From JAJVHZ01 sp041395385 (GTDB lineage: Bacteria > Pseudomonadota > Gammaproteobacteria > JAJPIJ01), in NCBI GenBank assembly GCA_041395385.1, contig JAWLAN010000017.1:45944-109943 (forward strand): a stretch of DNA of 64,000 bases, in the 5' to 3' direction. How positions within the stretch are numbered: position 1 is the first letter of the stretch; every line of letters begins with the position of its first letter. Shown here piece by piece: positions 27,641 through 35,739 of this stretch. Under the pieces are notes generated by a model. It ran no database searches, was not told the origin of the DNA, and worked only from the letters and a program-made list of their open reading frames with translations. A program made the translations under genes and the position numbers.

Positions 27641-28590
27641 ACCCGGCTCGAGCGCGATCGCCTGCCGGATGGTTCCTGCTCGCGACCTTCCCCATCGTGA
27701 TCGCCGGCTGCGCGGGACCCGCCCACGATCGCGCGCCGCCGCCCGCCGCGCCGCGCGAGATCGACGCCCAGCGCGTGCCGGATGCGGTTCCACGCCCGGA
27801 ACGCCTATCGAAGTACGGCAATCCGGAGTCCTACGAGGTCATGGGGCAGCGCTACTATCCGATGCGCACTGCCTACGGGTTCGTCGAGCGCGGCATCGCC
27901 TCGTGGTACGGACCGGACTTTCACGGCAAGCGCACCTCGAGCGGGGAGCGCTATGACATGTACCAGATGACGGCCGCGCACAAGACCCTGCCGATCCCCT
28001 GCTATGTGGAGGTGGTGAACCTGCAGAACGGCCGCCGCGCGGTGCTGAAGGTCAACGACCGCGGTCCCTTCAAGGACAATCGCGTCATCGACCTGTCCTA
28101 CGTCGCGGCGCGCAAGCTCGGGATCTGGCAGAAGGGTACCGGCCTGGTCGAGGTCCGGCTCATCGATGCGGCGCACCCGATCATTGCGAACGTCGCGAGC
28201 GCGCGGCCCGCGTCGGCGGCCGCGCCGGTCGCGCCGGTCGCGCCGGTCGCCGCCGCCGAGCGCCCGGAGGCGGCGAGGGCGCCGGAGCCGGTGATCGCGG
28301 CGGCGCCGTCCGCGCATCCGGACGTGGCGGGCGCGAACGCGGGCGACCCGCAGTCCACGCCGCCGTTTTTCCTGCAGGTGGGTGCGTTCGTCGAGCTCGA
28401 CAACGCCGAGCGCCTGCGCGCGCGCCTGTTGGCGAACCTGCGCGACGTGCACGTGAGCCCCGCGGACAGCAACGGCCAGGCCGTCTACCGCGTCCGGGTC
28501 GGCCCGTTCACCGACGTCGTCACCTCGGATCAGGTCGTTCAGCAGCTGCAGCAACTCGGCGTCGATCAGCACCGGGTCGTCACCGACTGA
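27637..28590 (+). CDS. rlpA: RlpA-family septal/rod lytic lipoprotein
   Basis: A 317-residue lipoprotein with a GTG start overlapping the mltB stop (GTGA). The lipobox is IAGC (cysteine near residue 25). The double-psi beta-barrel domain runs from about 88 to 180: GIASWYGPDFHGKRTSSGERYDM, VNDRGPFKDNRVIDLSYVAAR. The C-terminal SPOR domain (about 245-317; FFLQVGAFVELDNAERLRARL) binds denuded glycan. A proline/alanine/valine linker with three APV repeats separates them. RlpA homologues in Pseudomonas are lytic transglycosylases acting on denuded strands. Confidence 0.95.
   Translation: MNPARARSPAGWFLLATFPIVIAGCAGPAHDRAPPPAAPREIDAQRVPDAVPRPERLSKYGNPESYEVMGQRYYPMRTAYGFVERGIASWYGPDFHGKRTSSGERYDMYQMTAAHKTLPIPCYVEVVNLQNGRRAVLKVNDRGPFKDNRVIDLSYVAARKLGIWQKGTGLVEVRLIDAAHPIIANVASARPASAAAPVAPVAPVAAAERPEAARAPEPVIAAAPSAHPDVAGANAGDPQSTPPFFLQVGAFVELDNAERLRARLLANLRDVHVSPADSNGQAVYRVRVGPFTDVVTSDQVVQQLQQLGVDQHRVVTD
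28222..28248 (+). repeat. Three 9-base tandem repeats in the rlpA linker
   Basis: GCGCCGGTC is repeated three times without a mismatch and encodes APV three times in the flexible linker between the RlpA barrel and SPOR domains. Copy number could vary between strains without disturbing the frame. Confidence 0.8.
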
Positions 28591-28704
28591 ATGCCGTGCC
28601 GCGGAGCGCTCCCGGCGGACCCGGGCGCGCAGCCGGGCTCCGGCGCCGACCGCGGATCGATCGGTCGCGGAGCATTGCGCGGGCATTCCCCGGCCGCGCG
28701 AGGC

Positions 28705-28713
28705 TGATAGAAT
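28705..28713 (+). promoter_or_regulatory. dacA: Likely extended -10 promoter for dacA
   Basis: TG-A-TAGAAT is an extended -10 element (TGnTAGAAT; five of six consensus in the hexamer). The -35 at 17 bases upstream is poor, as is usual for extended -10 promoters. The start site would be about 28720, a short leader of about 23 bases before the ATG at 28743. Confidence 0.45.
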
Positions 28714-28742
28714 GCCCCTTTGTCGAAAGGCCTCCGAATGTG

Positions 28743-29963
28743 ATGAACCTGTCGGTTTCCGTAACGCTACTTCTCGCACTGTTCCTTGCACTGACGCGTC
28801 CCGTTAGCGCCGTGGAAAACACCAGCACAGCGGCAAGTCCGGCGGCAACGCCCAGCCCCGCGCCGCCCCTGCCACCGGCGGCGCCGGCGATCCTCGTTCC
28901 GGCCCCGCCGGCGCTCGCCGCGAAGGCCTGGATACTCGTGGACTTCGACAGCGGGGCCGTGCTCGCCGAAGGCAATGCCGACGCGCGCGTCGAGCCGGCC
29001 AGCATCACCAAGATCATGACGATCTACTCCGTCTCGCAGCTGCTGAAGGCCGGCCGCATCAAACTGGCCGACTCGGTGCCGATCAGCGCGAAGGCCCGTG
29101 GCATGACCGGTTCGCGCATGTTCGTCGAACAGGGCGCCGATGTGACGCTCGAGGAGTTGATGAAGGGAGACATCATTCAATCGGGCAACGACGCCAGCGT
29201 CGCGCTGGCCGAGTACACGGCCGGCAGCGAGGAGGTCTTCGCGTCACTGATGAACCAGAACGCCGCGAGCCTCGGCATGACCGCGACGCATTTCGTCAAC
29301 AGCACCGGGCTGCCGGATCCGAATCATTACACCACCGCCCGCGATCTCTCCCGGCTGGCCGTGGCGCTTATCCGCGACCATCCCGACGTATACCGCTGGT
29401 TCTCGATCAGGGAGTTCACGCATCACGGCATCACGCAGCCCAACCGCAACAAGCTGTTGTGGCGCGACTCGACCGTGGACGGGATCAAGACGGGCTATCA
29501 CGAGGCCGCCGGTTACTGCCTGGCCGCCTCGGCGCTGCGCGACGGCATGCGGTTGATCGCGATCGTGCTCGGGACGGACAGCGAGAGCTCCCGCGCCGAT
29601 GCCGCCGCGGCGCTGCTCAATTACGGCTTCCAGTTCTACGAGACCAGGCGGATATTCGGTGCCAACCAGGTCATCAAGAGCGCGCGCGTGTGGAAGGGCG
29701 ACGCCGAGGAGGTTCCGCTCGGCCTGCAGCAGGACCTCTACGTCACCATCGCCCGCGGACAGATCCCGCGGCTGCAGAGCGCCATACAGTTCAACGCGAG
29801 ATTGGTCGCGCCGATCGCCGGCGGCCAGGACGTCGGACGGCTGAGCGTGACCCTGGACGGCAAGGCGATCGCGCAGCGCCCGGTCGTGGCGCTGAAGGCC
29901 GTGGGCGAGGCGGGCCTGTGGGGCCGCGCCGTGGACGGCGTCAAGCTGATGTTCGAGGACTGA
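28743..29963 (+). CDS. dacA: D-alanyl-D-alanine carboxypeptidase (PBP5/6 type)
   Basis: This low-molecular-weight PBP trims the terminal D-alanine from pentapeptides. From the ATG at 28743 it has 406 aa (a GTG one codon earlier is possible). The signal peptide is MNLSVSVTLLLALFLALTRPVSA, followed by an Ala/Pro-rich stretch. Motifs: SxxK at residues 87-90 (PASITK), SGN at 147-149, and KTG near 250 (DGIKTGYHEAAG). The PBP5 C-terminal domain follows and the end is GLWGRAVDGVKLMFED, which may bind the membrane as an amphipathic helix. It is followed by dat. Confidence 0.96.
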   Translation: MNLSVSVTLLLALFLALTRPVSAVENTSTAASPAATPSPAPPLPPAAPAILVPAPPALAAKAWILVDFDSGAVLAEGNADARVEPASITKIMTIYSVSQLLKAGRIKLADSVPISAKARGMTGSRMFVEQGADVTLEELMKGDIIQSGNDASVALAEYTAGSEEVFASLMNQNAASLGMTATHFVNSTGLPDPNHYTTARDLSRLAVALIRDHPDVYRWFSIREFTHHGITQPNRNKLLWRDSTVDGIKTGYHEAAGYCLAASALRDGMRLIAIVLGTDSESSRADAAAALLNYGFQFYETRRIFGANQVIKSARVWKGDAEEVPLGLQQDLYVTIARGQIPRLQSAIQFNARLVAPIAGGQDVGRLSVTLDGKAIAQRPVVALKAVGEAGLWGRAVDGVKLMFED

Positions 29964-29998
29964 GCAGAAGCGCCACCGCGCTCGCCGGCGATCGCACG

Positions 29999-30847
29999 AT
30001 GACCATTGCCTATCTCAACGGAGTGTTCCTGCCGATCGAGCAGGCGCAGGTATCCGTGCTCGACCGTGGCTTCCTGTTCGGCGATGGCGTTTACGAGGTG
30101 GTGCCGGTCTTCGGGGGCAGGACCTTCCGCATGGCGGAGCATCTGCGCCGCCTCGAGAATTCCCTGCGCGCCGTCCGCATCCAGAATCCGCTCTCGCATG
30201 CGCGCTGGGAGTCGATAGTGGGCGAGCTCATAGAACGCAACGGCGGGGGCGCGCAGGTGGTGTACATGCAGGTGACACGCGGCGTCGCGACCAGGCGCGA
30301 CCACGTTCCCGTGCCGCCCGTCGTGCCGACCGTGTTCGCGATGAGCTATCCCGTCGTGCGCGACAATCACAAGCCGGTGGCGGCGGTGACGGTCGAGGAC
30401 ATCCGGTGGCAGTGGTGCGACGTCAAGGCGATCGCGTTGCTCGCGAACGTGCTGATGCGCATGAATGCCGCCGAGGAGGGGGCGTATGAGGCCCTGCTGG
30501 TGCGCGACGGGCTGGTCAACGAGGGCGCGGCGAGCAACGTGTTCGTCGTCAAGGACGGTGTGGTGGCCACGCCGCCGCACGGGAAGTGTCTGCTTCCCGG
30601 CGTCACCCGCGATCTGCTCGTGGAACTGCTGCCCAGGCACGGGATCGAGTGCCAGGAGCGCGTTTTGGAGCGTTCGGAACTCGATACCGCCGACGAGATC
30701 TGGGTGACCGGATCCAGCCGCGAGATCGCGCCGGTGACGAGCCTGAACAAGAGGGCGGTGGGCGCCGGCGAACCGGGGCCGGTATGGCGCCGCGCGGTCG
30801 GGATCTACGAGGCCTTTCGCGATGCCGCGATCGGCTCGGGCGCATGA
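29999..30847 (+). CDS. dat: D-alanine aminotransferase
   Basis: A PLP-dependent class IV aminotransferase that interconverts D-alanine and other D-amino acids with 2-oxo acids. From the ATG at 29999 it has 282 aa, starting MTIAYLNGVFLPIEQAQVSVLDRGFLFGDGVYEV. The PLP-binding lysine is K143 in WQWCDVKAIALLAN. NEGAASNVFVV near 180 and GVTRDLLVELL near 200 are family motifs. It directly follows dacA by 35 bases, as in many gammaproteobacteria, and may supply or recycle D-alanine. The usual ybeD-lipB-lipA genes do not follow; queD does. Confidence 0.93.
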   Translation: MTIAYLNGVFLPIEQAQVSVLDRGFLFGDGVYEVVPVFGGRTFRMAEHLRRLENSLRAVRIQNPLSHARWESIVGELIERNGGGAQVVYMQVTRGVATRRDHVPVPPVVPTVFAMSYPVVRDNHKPVAAVTVEDIRWQWCDVKAIALLANVLMRMNAAEEGAYEALLVRDGLVNEGAASNVFVVKDGVVATPPHGKCLLPGVTRDLLVELLPRHGIECQERVLERSELDTADEIWVTGSSREIAPVTSLNKRAVGAGEPGPVWRRAVGIYEAFRDAAIGSGA

Positions 30848-30901
30848 GCCCCGCGCTGCTCCTCGCGGCCGCGGAGAACGGCTGAAGGGCCGCCGGCGGA
30901 G

Positions 30902-31258
30902 ATGGAAATCTTCAAGGAGTTCAACGTCGAGGCGGCGCACCGGCTGCCGAACCTGCCGAACAGCCACAAGTGCTCACGGCTGCACGGGCATTCCTTCCGG
31001 ATCGCAGTGTACGTGGAGGGTCCGGTGCAGGAGTCCCTCGGTTGGGTGCAGGACTTCGCCGACGTCAAGGCGGCCTTCCAGCCCATCTTCGAGGAGATCG
31101 ATCACAACTATCTGAACGAGATCCCGGGCCTGGAAAATCCGACCAGCGAGAATCTCGCGCGCTGGATCTGGAAGCGCCTGAAACCCGCGTTGCCGGCATT
31201 GTGCCGCATCGAGGTTCGCGAGACCTGCACGGCCGGCTGCGTCTACCGCGGCGAGTGA
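30902..31258 (+). CDS. queD: 6-carboxy-tetrahydropterin synthase
   Basis: QueD makes 6-carboxy-5,6,7,8-tetrahydropterin in queuosine/preQ0 synthesis. The protein is 118 aa, starting MEIFKEFNVEAAHRLPNLPN. The active-site cysteine C24 and zinc ligands H13, H28, H30 are in SHKCSRLHGHS. DHNYLNE, ENPTSENLARWIW and VRETCTAGCVYRGE complete the family. No other queuosine genes lie nearby and no preQ1 riboswitch was seen in the short upstream gap. Confidence 0.95.
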   Translation: MEIFKEFNVEAAHRLPNLPNSHKCSRLHGHSFRIAVYVEGPVQESLGWVQDFADVKAAFQPIFEEIDHNYLNEIPGLENPTSENLARWIWKRLKPALPALCRIEVRETCTAGCVYRGE

Positions 31259-31307
31259 CCCCGCAGCCCCGTACGCGTCGACGTGCAGGCACGGAAATCC
31301 CGGATGC

Positions 31308-33332
31308 TCAGAACGCCACCCGCAACGACGCCATCACACTGCGACCCGGCAGCGGCGCGACATTCTTCAGGAACGAGGTGTGCACGCGCGCCTCCTCGTC
31401 GAGCAGATTGGTGCCGCGCAGGCTCACCGTGTAGTCCGCCGGACGGGTCGCATAGGTGTAGCTGACAGCGGCCTCGAGCAGCGTGTAGCCGTCTGTCTGC
31501 GTTTCGAGCGCCGCGGTATTGTCCTGATCGAAGGCGTGCAGCAGATCGACGTTGGCCAGCCACCGCTCGTAGCGGTAGTCGAGGCCGGCACCAACCCGGA
31601 ACGGCGGGATGCGCGGCAGGTCCTCGCCGTCGCTCAGCGCTGCAAGGACGAAATCAGCCGATAGTCTGCCGTCGACCTCGCCGAACGACCCCTTCCATAA
31701 CCCGATCGTGGTTTCCGCCTCGGCGCCCCAGAAGATGGCGTCGCCTTGAACGAAGTCGACCAGCAGCAGTGCCTCGTCGGTGCCGGCCGCGACGAGATTG
31801 CCCTCCTCGTCGACGAGGTCTGCGACACCATCGCCGTCCTGATCGACCTCGGTCTCGTAGATGTAGTCCTCGATATAGTTGGCAAACAGGTTGACCCGCC
31901 AGGTCCAGTTGCCTTCGATGCGGCGGAAGCCGAGGTCGACGTTGTTGGAGGTCTCTTCCGTCAGGTCGATGTCGCCCCGCTCGAAGCTCGCCGTCGCCTC
32001 GTGCGGGCCATGGTTGTATAGCTCCTCGAGGCTGGGCGCGCGCTGGGCACGCGTCAGGGACACGCCAGTGCTGTAGCCGGGCGTGAAGGTCCAGATCGCG
32101 CCGCCGGACAGGCTGTAAAGGAGATGTTCGACTCCGGGTGCCGAACCATCGTTGGTCTGGAGCTTCTGGTGTTCGACCCGGCCGCCCATTTCGACGTGCC
32201 AGTCGCCGATGTCGGCATGCTCGTAGACGAACAGGCCGGCGGCATCCGACGTCAGTGGCGGAGTCAGCGCCTCCTCGCCAACGGCCTCGAAGTCGCGGTG
32301 CTGGATCTGCAGTCCGACGGCTCCGCTCCAGATGCCGATCGGCTCATGCAGCATCTCCAGGCGCCCCTCGAATTCGTCGTTTAGGAAGGTCGTCCCGACC
32401 TCGCCGGAGGGCTCGAACTCCTGGTGTTCATAGTCGGTGTGTCCGAGCTGAACCTTGATGCGCTCGACGCCCGGCAGGAATGCCCTGGTGATCTCGCCCT
32501 TGACGTCATAGCGCAGCTGCTTCAGGTCGATCTGCGCGCCCTCGCCCGGGATATCGTAATTGCCCGCCAGGTGACCGACGTCGAAACCGAGATGACCCCA
32601 GCCGCCGACGTACGAAAGGCCTCCGGTGAGGTTGTTCGTCTCCGTCGAACTGAAATTCAGCGTCCCTTCCTCCTCGCCCGGCTCCGGGTCGATGTTGCCG
32701 AAACCGGGGATGTCGTAGTCGTCCGTCGCACGCACCGACCCGTCGAGGTGAAGATTGAACATGCCAGCGACCGGCGCATCGATCGTGAACGCACCGGCTC
32801 GCTCGCTGGTCGCGTAATCGAAACGGCCGTCGACGGCGCCGGTGACCTTCTCCGGCAGCGTCGAGGCGATGCGGTTGGTCACGACGTTGACCACACCGCC
32901 GGAGGCGCCGCTGCCATAGAGCAGGGTCGCCGGCCCCTTGATTACCTCGATCTGCGTCGCGGCGAGCGGCTCGACACTCACCGCATGGTCGGGGCTCAGG
33001 CTGGAGACGTCCATGGAGCCCATGCCGTTCTCGAGGATGCGTACGCGCGAGGCGCCGAGGCCACGGATGATCGGCCGGCTGGCCCCGGGCCCGAAATACG
33101 TCGAGCTGATCCCGGGCTCGCGCGCCAGCGTCTCGCCGATGCTCGGGCGCAGCTTGCGACTGAGCTCGGGACCGAACAGCACGGTGGCCGGCTGCGCCAT
33201 GTGGTACTCGTCCTCGTTGAGGGCAGAGGCGGTGATGGTGACCGTGTCGAGGGTGTCGGTGCCGGAGTCGGCCGCGCCCGCCGGCGTGCTGACGACGGCC
33301 CCGGCAATCAATGCAAGAGTTCTGGTATCCAT
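31308..33332 (-). CDS. TonB-dependent outer-membrane receptor, ZnuD-like
   Basis: A 674-residue outer-membrane receptor with a signal peptide (MDTRTLALIAGAVVSTPAGA). The plug domain begins DTVTITASALNEDEYHMAQPATV and contains SIGETLAREPGISSTYFGPGASRPIIRGLGASRVRILENG, which resembles ZnuD-type zinc receptors, and EVIKGPATLLYGSGASGGVVN. The barrel ends with an aromatic C-terminus (SVMASLRVAF). An exposed loop (about 31806-31846) encodes DQDGDGVADLVDEEG, a DxDxDG calcium-binding loop. A small His/Cys protein is encoded just upstream on the same strand. Zinc uptake is likely but not proven; no Zur box was seen. Confidence 0.85.
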   Translation of the reverse strand: MDTRTLALIAGAVVSTPAGAADSGTDTLDTVTITASALNEDEYHMAQPATVLFGPELSRKLRPSIGETLAREPGISSTYFGPGASRPIIRGLGASRVRILENGMGSMDVSSLSPDHAVSVEPLAATQIEVIKGPATLLYGSGASGGVVNVVTNRIASTLPEKVTGAVDGRFDYATSERAGAFTIDAPVAGMFNLHLDGSVRATDDYDIPGFGNIDPEPGEEEGTLNFSSTETNNLTGGLSYVGGWGHLGFDVGHLAGNYDIPGEGAQIDLKQLRYDVKGEITRAFLPGVERIKVQLGHTDYEHQEFEPSGEVGTTFLNDEFEGRLEMLHEPIGIWSGAVGLQIQHRDFEAVGEEALTPPLTSDAAGLFVYEHADIGDWHVEMGGRVEHQKLQTNDGSAPGVEHLLYSLSGGAIWTFTPGYSTGVSLTRAQRAPSLEELYNHGPHEATASFERGDIDLTEETSNNVDLGFRRIEGNWTWRVNLFANYIEDYIYETEVDQDGDGVADLVDEEGNLVAAGTDEALLLVDFVQGDAIFWGAEAETTIGLWKGSFGEVDGRLSADFVLAALSDGEDLPRIPPFRVGAGLDYRYERWLANVDLLHAFDQDNTAALETQTDGYTLLEAAVSYTYATRPADYTVSLRGTNLLDEEARVHTSFLKNVAPLPGRSVMASLRVAF

Positions 33333-33432
33333 GATGGTCCTTCCGCGTCGGAATGTTCCGGATGAGAACATGGCCACGCCGCGGACGCGGCGCGAGCCGG
33401 GTCCGAGCGCATGGCCGGTGCGTACCGCGGGA

Positions 33433-33738
33433 CTACGCGGGCGGGCCGCGCGGAAGGACGACGATCTCGGGTGAGGAGGGGGCGACGACGACGGGGGCAG
33501 GCGGAGTCTCCACGCCGGCCGCCGTGGCGGGTATCGAGGGCGGTTCCGCGGTCAGTACGGGGACATGGTCCGCGAGTCTGCAGGCCGGGCAATGGTGCTG
33601 CTCGTCCGGGGCGGCGACAAAGTGCTTCAGGGTATGTGCCGCGAGCGCGATCTGCGCCAGTGCGAGCACGAGCGCAAGCCCCATGGCGGGGCTTCGCCAT
33701 CGGCGCAGGTGTTCGTGCAGGCGCAATCTTCCGGGCAT
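33433..33738 (-). CDS. Small His/Cys-bearing membrane-anchored protein
   Basis: A 101-residue protein beginning MPGRLRLHEHLRRWRSPAMG, with one hydrophobic segment (ALVLALAQIALAAHTLKHF). Then come EQHHCPACRLADH (a CxxC flanked by histidines) and a Pro/Ala-rich tail. It precedes the TonB receptor on the same strand by about 100 bases and looks like the short CxxC/His proteins found beside metal-uptake receptors. Its function is not established. It may bind zinc or copper in the periplasm. Confidence 0.7.
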   Translation of the reverse strand: MPGRLRLHEHLRRWRSPAMGLALVLALAQIALAAHTLKHFVAAPDEQHHCPACRLADHVPVLTAEPPSIPATAAGVETPPAPVVVAPSSPEIVVLPRGPPA

Positions 33739-33864
33739 GGACAGAGGTTAATGGAGAGCCCCCGCGCGGCGCAAGCATCCGCGCCGCGTGGCTACCGCGC
33801 GACGATGCGCAGCGCTGAATGCCGTCGCACCGCGGGCGCCGGGCATTCCGCGAAGAATCCCCTT

Positions 33865-33870
33865 TATACT
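33865..33870 (+). promoter_or_regulatory. Likely -10 element before the aminotransferase gene
   Basis: TATACT matches the consensus at five of six positions. A -35 at 17 bases upstream is weak. The transcript would start near 33877, leaving about 63 bases of leader with an AGAGGGG ribosome site at 33927-33933. Confidence 0.35.
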
Positions 33871-33939
33871 GTGCCGATGCCGTCGTTCGGGCGTGCCGCG
33901 GGCGGTGCATCGTGTTCGTTCAAAACAGAGGGGTTTTTC

Positions 33940-35286
33940 ATGGGTCAGGACCTGAAGGGGGCTGCCGAGCAGTCGGCCTACGTACTGGATCTCATCGCCA
34001 AGAGGGATCTGTCGGCCGAGGAACGCAGGCGCGTGACAGAGGAATCGGTGCGGTACTGGACCGATCACGTAAACGAGGGATTCCTGCAGTACCGCAAGTC
34101 GGTGTCGACGGATTACACCGCCGTGGAATGGCGCGACGAGGGCGCGGTCTTCTACGACATCAACGGCAAGGAGTACATCGACTGCCTCGGCGGGTTCGGC
34201 ATCTACGTCACCGGTCACCGCCATCCGAAGGTGCTCAAGGCCGTGCGTGACCAGCTCGACAAGCAGGCCATCCACTCCCAGGAGCTGATCGATCCGCTGC
34301 GCACGTATCTCGCCCACCTCGTGGCACAGGTCACGCCGGGGGATCTCCAGTTCTCCTTCTTCACCAACTCCGGCACCGAGTCGATCGAGGCATGCCTGAA
34401 GATGTCCATGCTGGCCACCGGCCGGCACCATTTCATCGGCACGATCGGCGCCTTCCACGGCAAGACGCTGGGTGCCCTGGGCGGCACCTCCAAGGCCGTG
34501 TTCCGCGAGCCGTTCCTGCCGTTGCTGAACTGGTCGCACGTGCCGTTCGGCGACGTCGATGCGCTCGCCGCGGTCATGAATTCCAGCGACTTCTCCGGAG
34601 ATCGCGTGGCGGCCGTGGTGATCGAGCCGATCCAGGGTGAAGGCGGGATCAACGTCGCGCCGCCGGGCTACCTGGCGGCGGCGCGGGAGCTGTGCGACCG
34701 CTACGGCGCCTGCCTGGTGTTCGACGAGGTGCAGAGCGGCATGGGCCGCAGCGGCAGGATGTTCTGCTGCGAGCACGACGGCGTGACGCCGGACCTGATG
34801 GCGCTCGGCAAGGGGTTCGGCGGCGGGGTGATGCCGATCGGATGCTGCGTCGGCACGCCGCGGACCTGGCAGAAGTACATCGAGAATCCCTTCCTGCACA
34901 CGACCACCTTCGGCGGCAATCCGCTCGCCTGCGCCGCGGCGATCGCGACGATCAACGTCATCCTCGAGGAGGATCTCTGCAGGCAGGCCGCGGAGAAGGG
35001 CGAGTATCTGCTGCGCGAGATGAACGCCATGGCCGGGAGGCATCCGCAGGTGATGAGGATCGCCCGCGGCCGCGGCCTCATGCTGGGCATGGAGTTCGTC
35101 GACAACGACATCGGCTACGAGGTCGCCAAACAGCTGTTCGCGCGCAACATCCTCATCTCCGGCACCTATATCAACGCCCGCGTCCTGCGGGTGGAGCCGG
35201 CGCTGACGATCGGATACCCGCAGCTCGAGCGGTTCCTGAAGGCGCTGGAGGAATCGGTGATGCAGGTAGGCCGCGAACGGCGCTGA
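33940..35286 (+). CDS. patA: Putrescine aminotransferase (class III)
   Basis: A 448-residue PLP-dependent class III aminotransferase starting MGQDLKGAAEQSAYVLDLIAK. It aligns with E. coli YgjG/PatA by YDINGKEYIDCLGGFGIYVTGHRHPKV, FTNSGTESIEACLKMS, GAFHGKTLGALGGTSK, VIEPIQGEGGINVAPPGYL and VFDEVQSGMGRSG. The PLP lysine is K291 in LMALGKGFGGG. It would convert putrescine and 2-oxoglutarate to 4-aminobutanal and glutamate. The ATG at 33940 is backed by a good ribosome site; a start at about 33877 is open but less likely. Cadaverine could be a second substrate. Confidence 0.9.
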   Translation: MGQDLKGAAEQSAYVLDLIAKRDLSAEERRRVTEESVRYWTDHVNEGFLQYRKSVSTDYTAVEWRDEGAVFYDINGKEYIDCLGGFGIYVTGHRHPKVLKAVRDQLDKQAIHSQELIDPLRTYLAHLVAQVTPGDLQFSFFTNSGTESIEACLKMSMLATGRHHFIGTIGAFHGKTLGALGGTSKAVFREPFLPLLNWSHVPFGDVDALAAVMNSSDFSGDRVAAVVIEPIQGEGGINVAPPGYLAAARELCDRYGACLVFDEVQSGMGRSGRMFCCEHDGVTPDLMALGKGFGGGVMPIGCCVGTPRTWQKYIENPFLHTTTFGGNPLACAAAIATINVILEEDLCRQAAEKGEYLLREMNAMAGRHPQVMRIARGRGLMLGMEFVDNDIGYEVAKQLFARNILISGTYINARVLRVEPALTIGYPQLERFLKALEESVMQVGRERR

Positions 35287-35359
35287 GGCCGGCACCGGCC
35301 CGCAACGGCCGTGGCGGCGGCATCCGTCCCCGGCCTTCGCCATGGCGCGCCGAGGGGGT

Positions 35360-35388
35360 TGGACAAGCCTTCCCGCCTTGGCTAAAGT
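35360..35388 (+). promoter_or_regulatory. btuB: Likely sigma-70 promoter for the riboswitch RNA
   Basis: TGGACA (35360-35365; five of six) and TAAAGT (35383-35388; four of six) are separated by exactly 17 bases. The start site near 35395 lies a few bases before the aptamer, just where it is expected. Confidence 0.6.
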
Positions 35389-35397
35389 GAGCGCGTT

Positions 35398-35594
35398 ACA
35401 GGTGCCCTTGAAGCATCCGCTGACAAGGGTGAAACGGGAAGTCCGGTGAGCTCGGGCCTTCAGGCCCGCTGCAATCCCGGCGCTGCCCCCGCAACGGTAA
35501 GCGAGTTCCAGCGCGTCACACCGCCACTGTACCCAGCGGTACGGGAAGGCGACGCGCCTTGCATGCTCGCGAGCCCGGAGACCGGCCTGTAACC
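35398..35594 (+). ncRNA. Cobalamin riboswitch (aptamer)
   Basis: The conserved blocks appear in the right order: ACAGGTGCCC at the 5' side, AACGGGAA, GTCCGGTGAG, GCTGCCCCCGCAACGGTAA (the B12 box), GCCACTGT, GGGAAGGCG, and GAGCCCGGAGACCGGCC at the 3' side. This is a class I-type adenosylcobalamin aptamer. It precedes btuB directly, so B12 should turn off the receptor. The core is complete, and the sequence between the GCCACTGT and GGGAAGG blocks fits the expected stem. Confidence 0.93.
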
Positions 35595-35739
35595 AGTATC
35601 CGACCGTTGCGGAGGGCAGCGAGGCGCGGCGATTTCGCGGGCTCGTTGCCCTCAAGCCACGCAATCTCTCCCCTGACCGCGAACGGCGGCCAACTCATTA
35701 CGTTGCCGGCGCGGGGTGCGCACGGCCCGGGGAGCGCGC

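Larger units (their letters stand above)
35287..35739. other. Regulatory region between patA and btuB
   Basis: A 453-base region without a gene. It contains a promoter (35360-35388), the cobalamin aptamer (about 35398-35594) and a downstream stretch (35595-35739) that is GC-rich and contains a GGGGAG ribosome site at about 35730. The latter part probably holds the expression platform; its exact fold was not worked out. Confidence 0.8.

Noticed and set aside
33750..33930. Zur-type box before the His/Cys protein and TonB receptor
   Set aside because: No GTTATAACATAAC-like palindrome could be found on either strand, so zinc control was not called.
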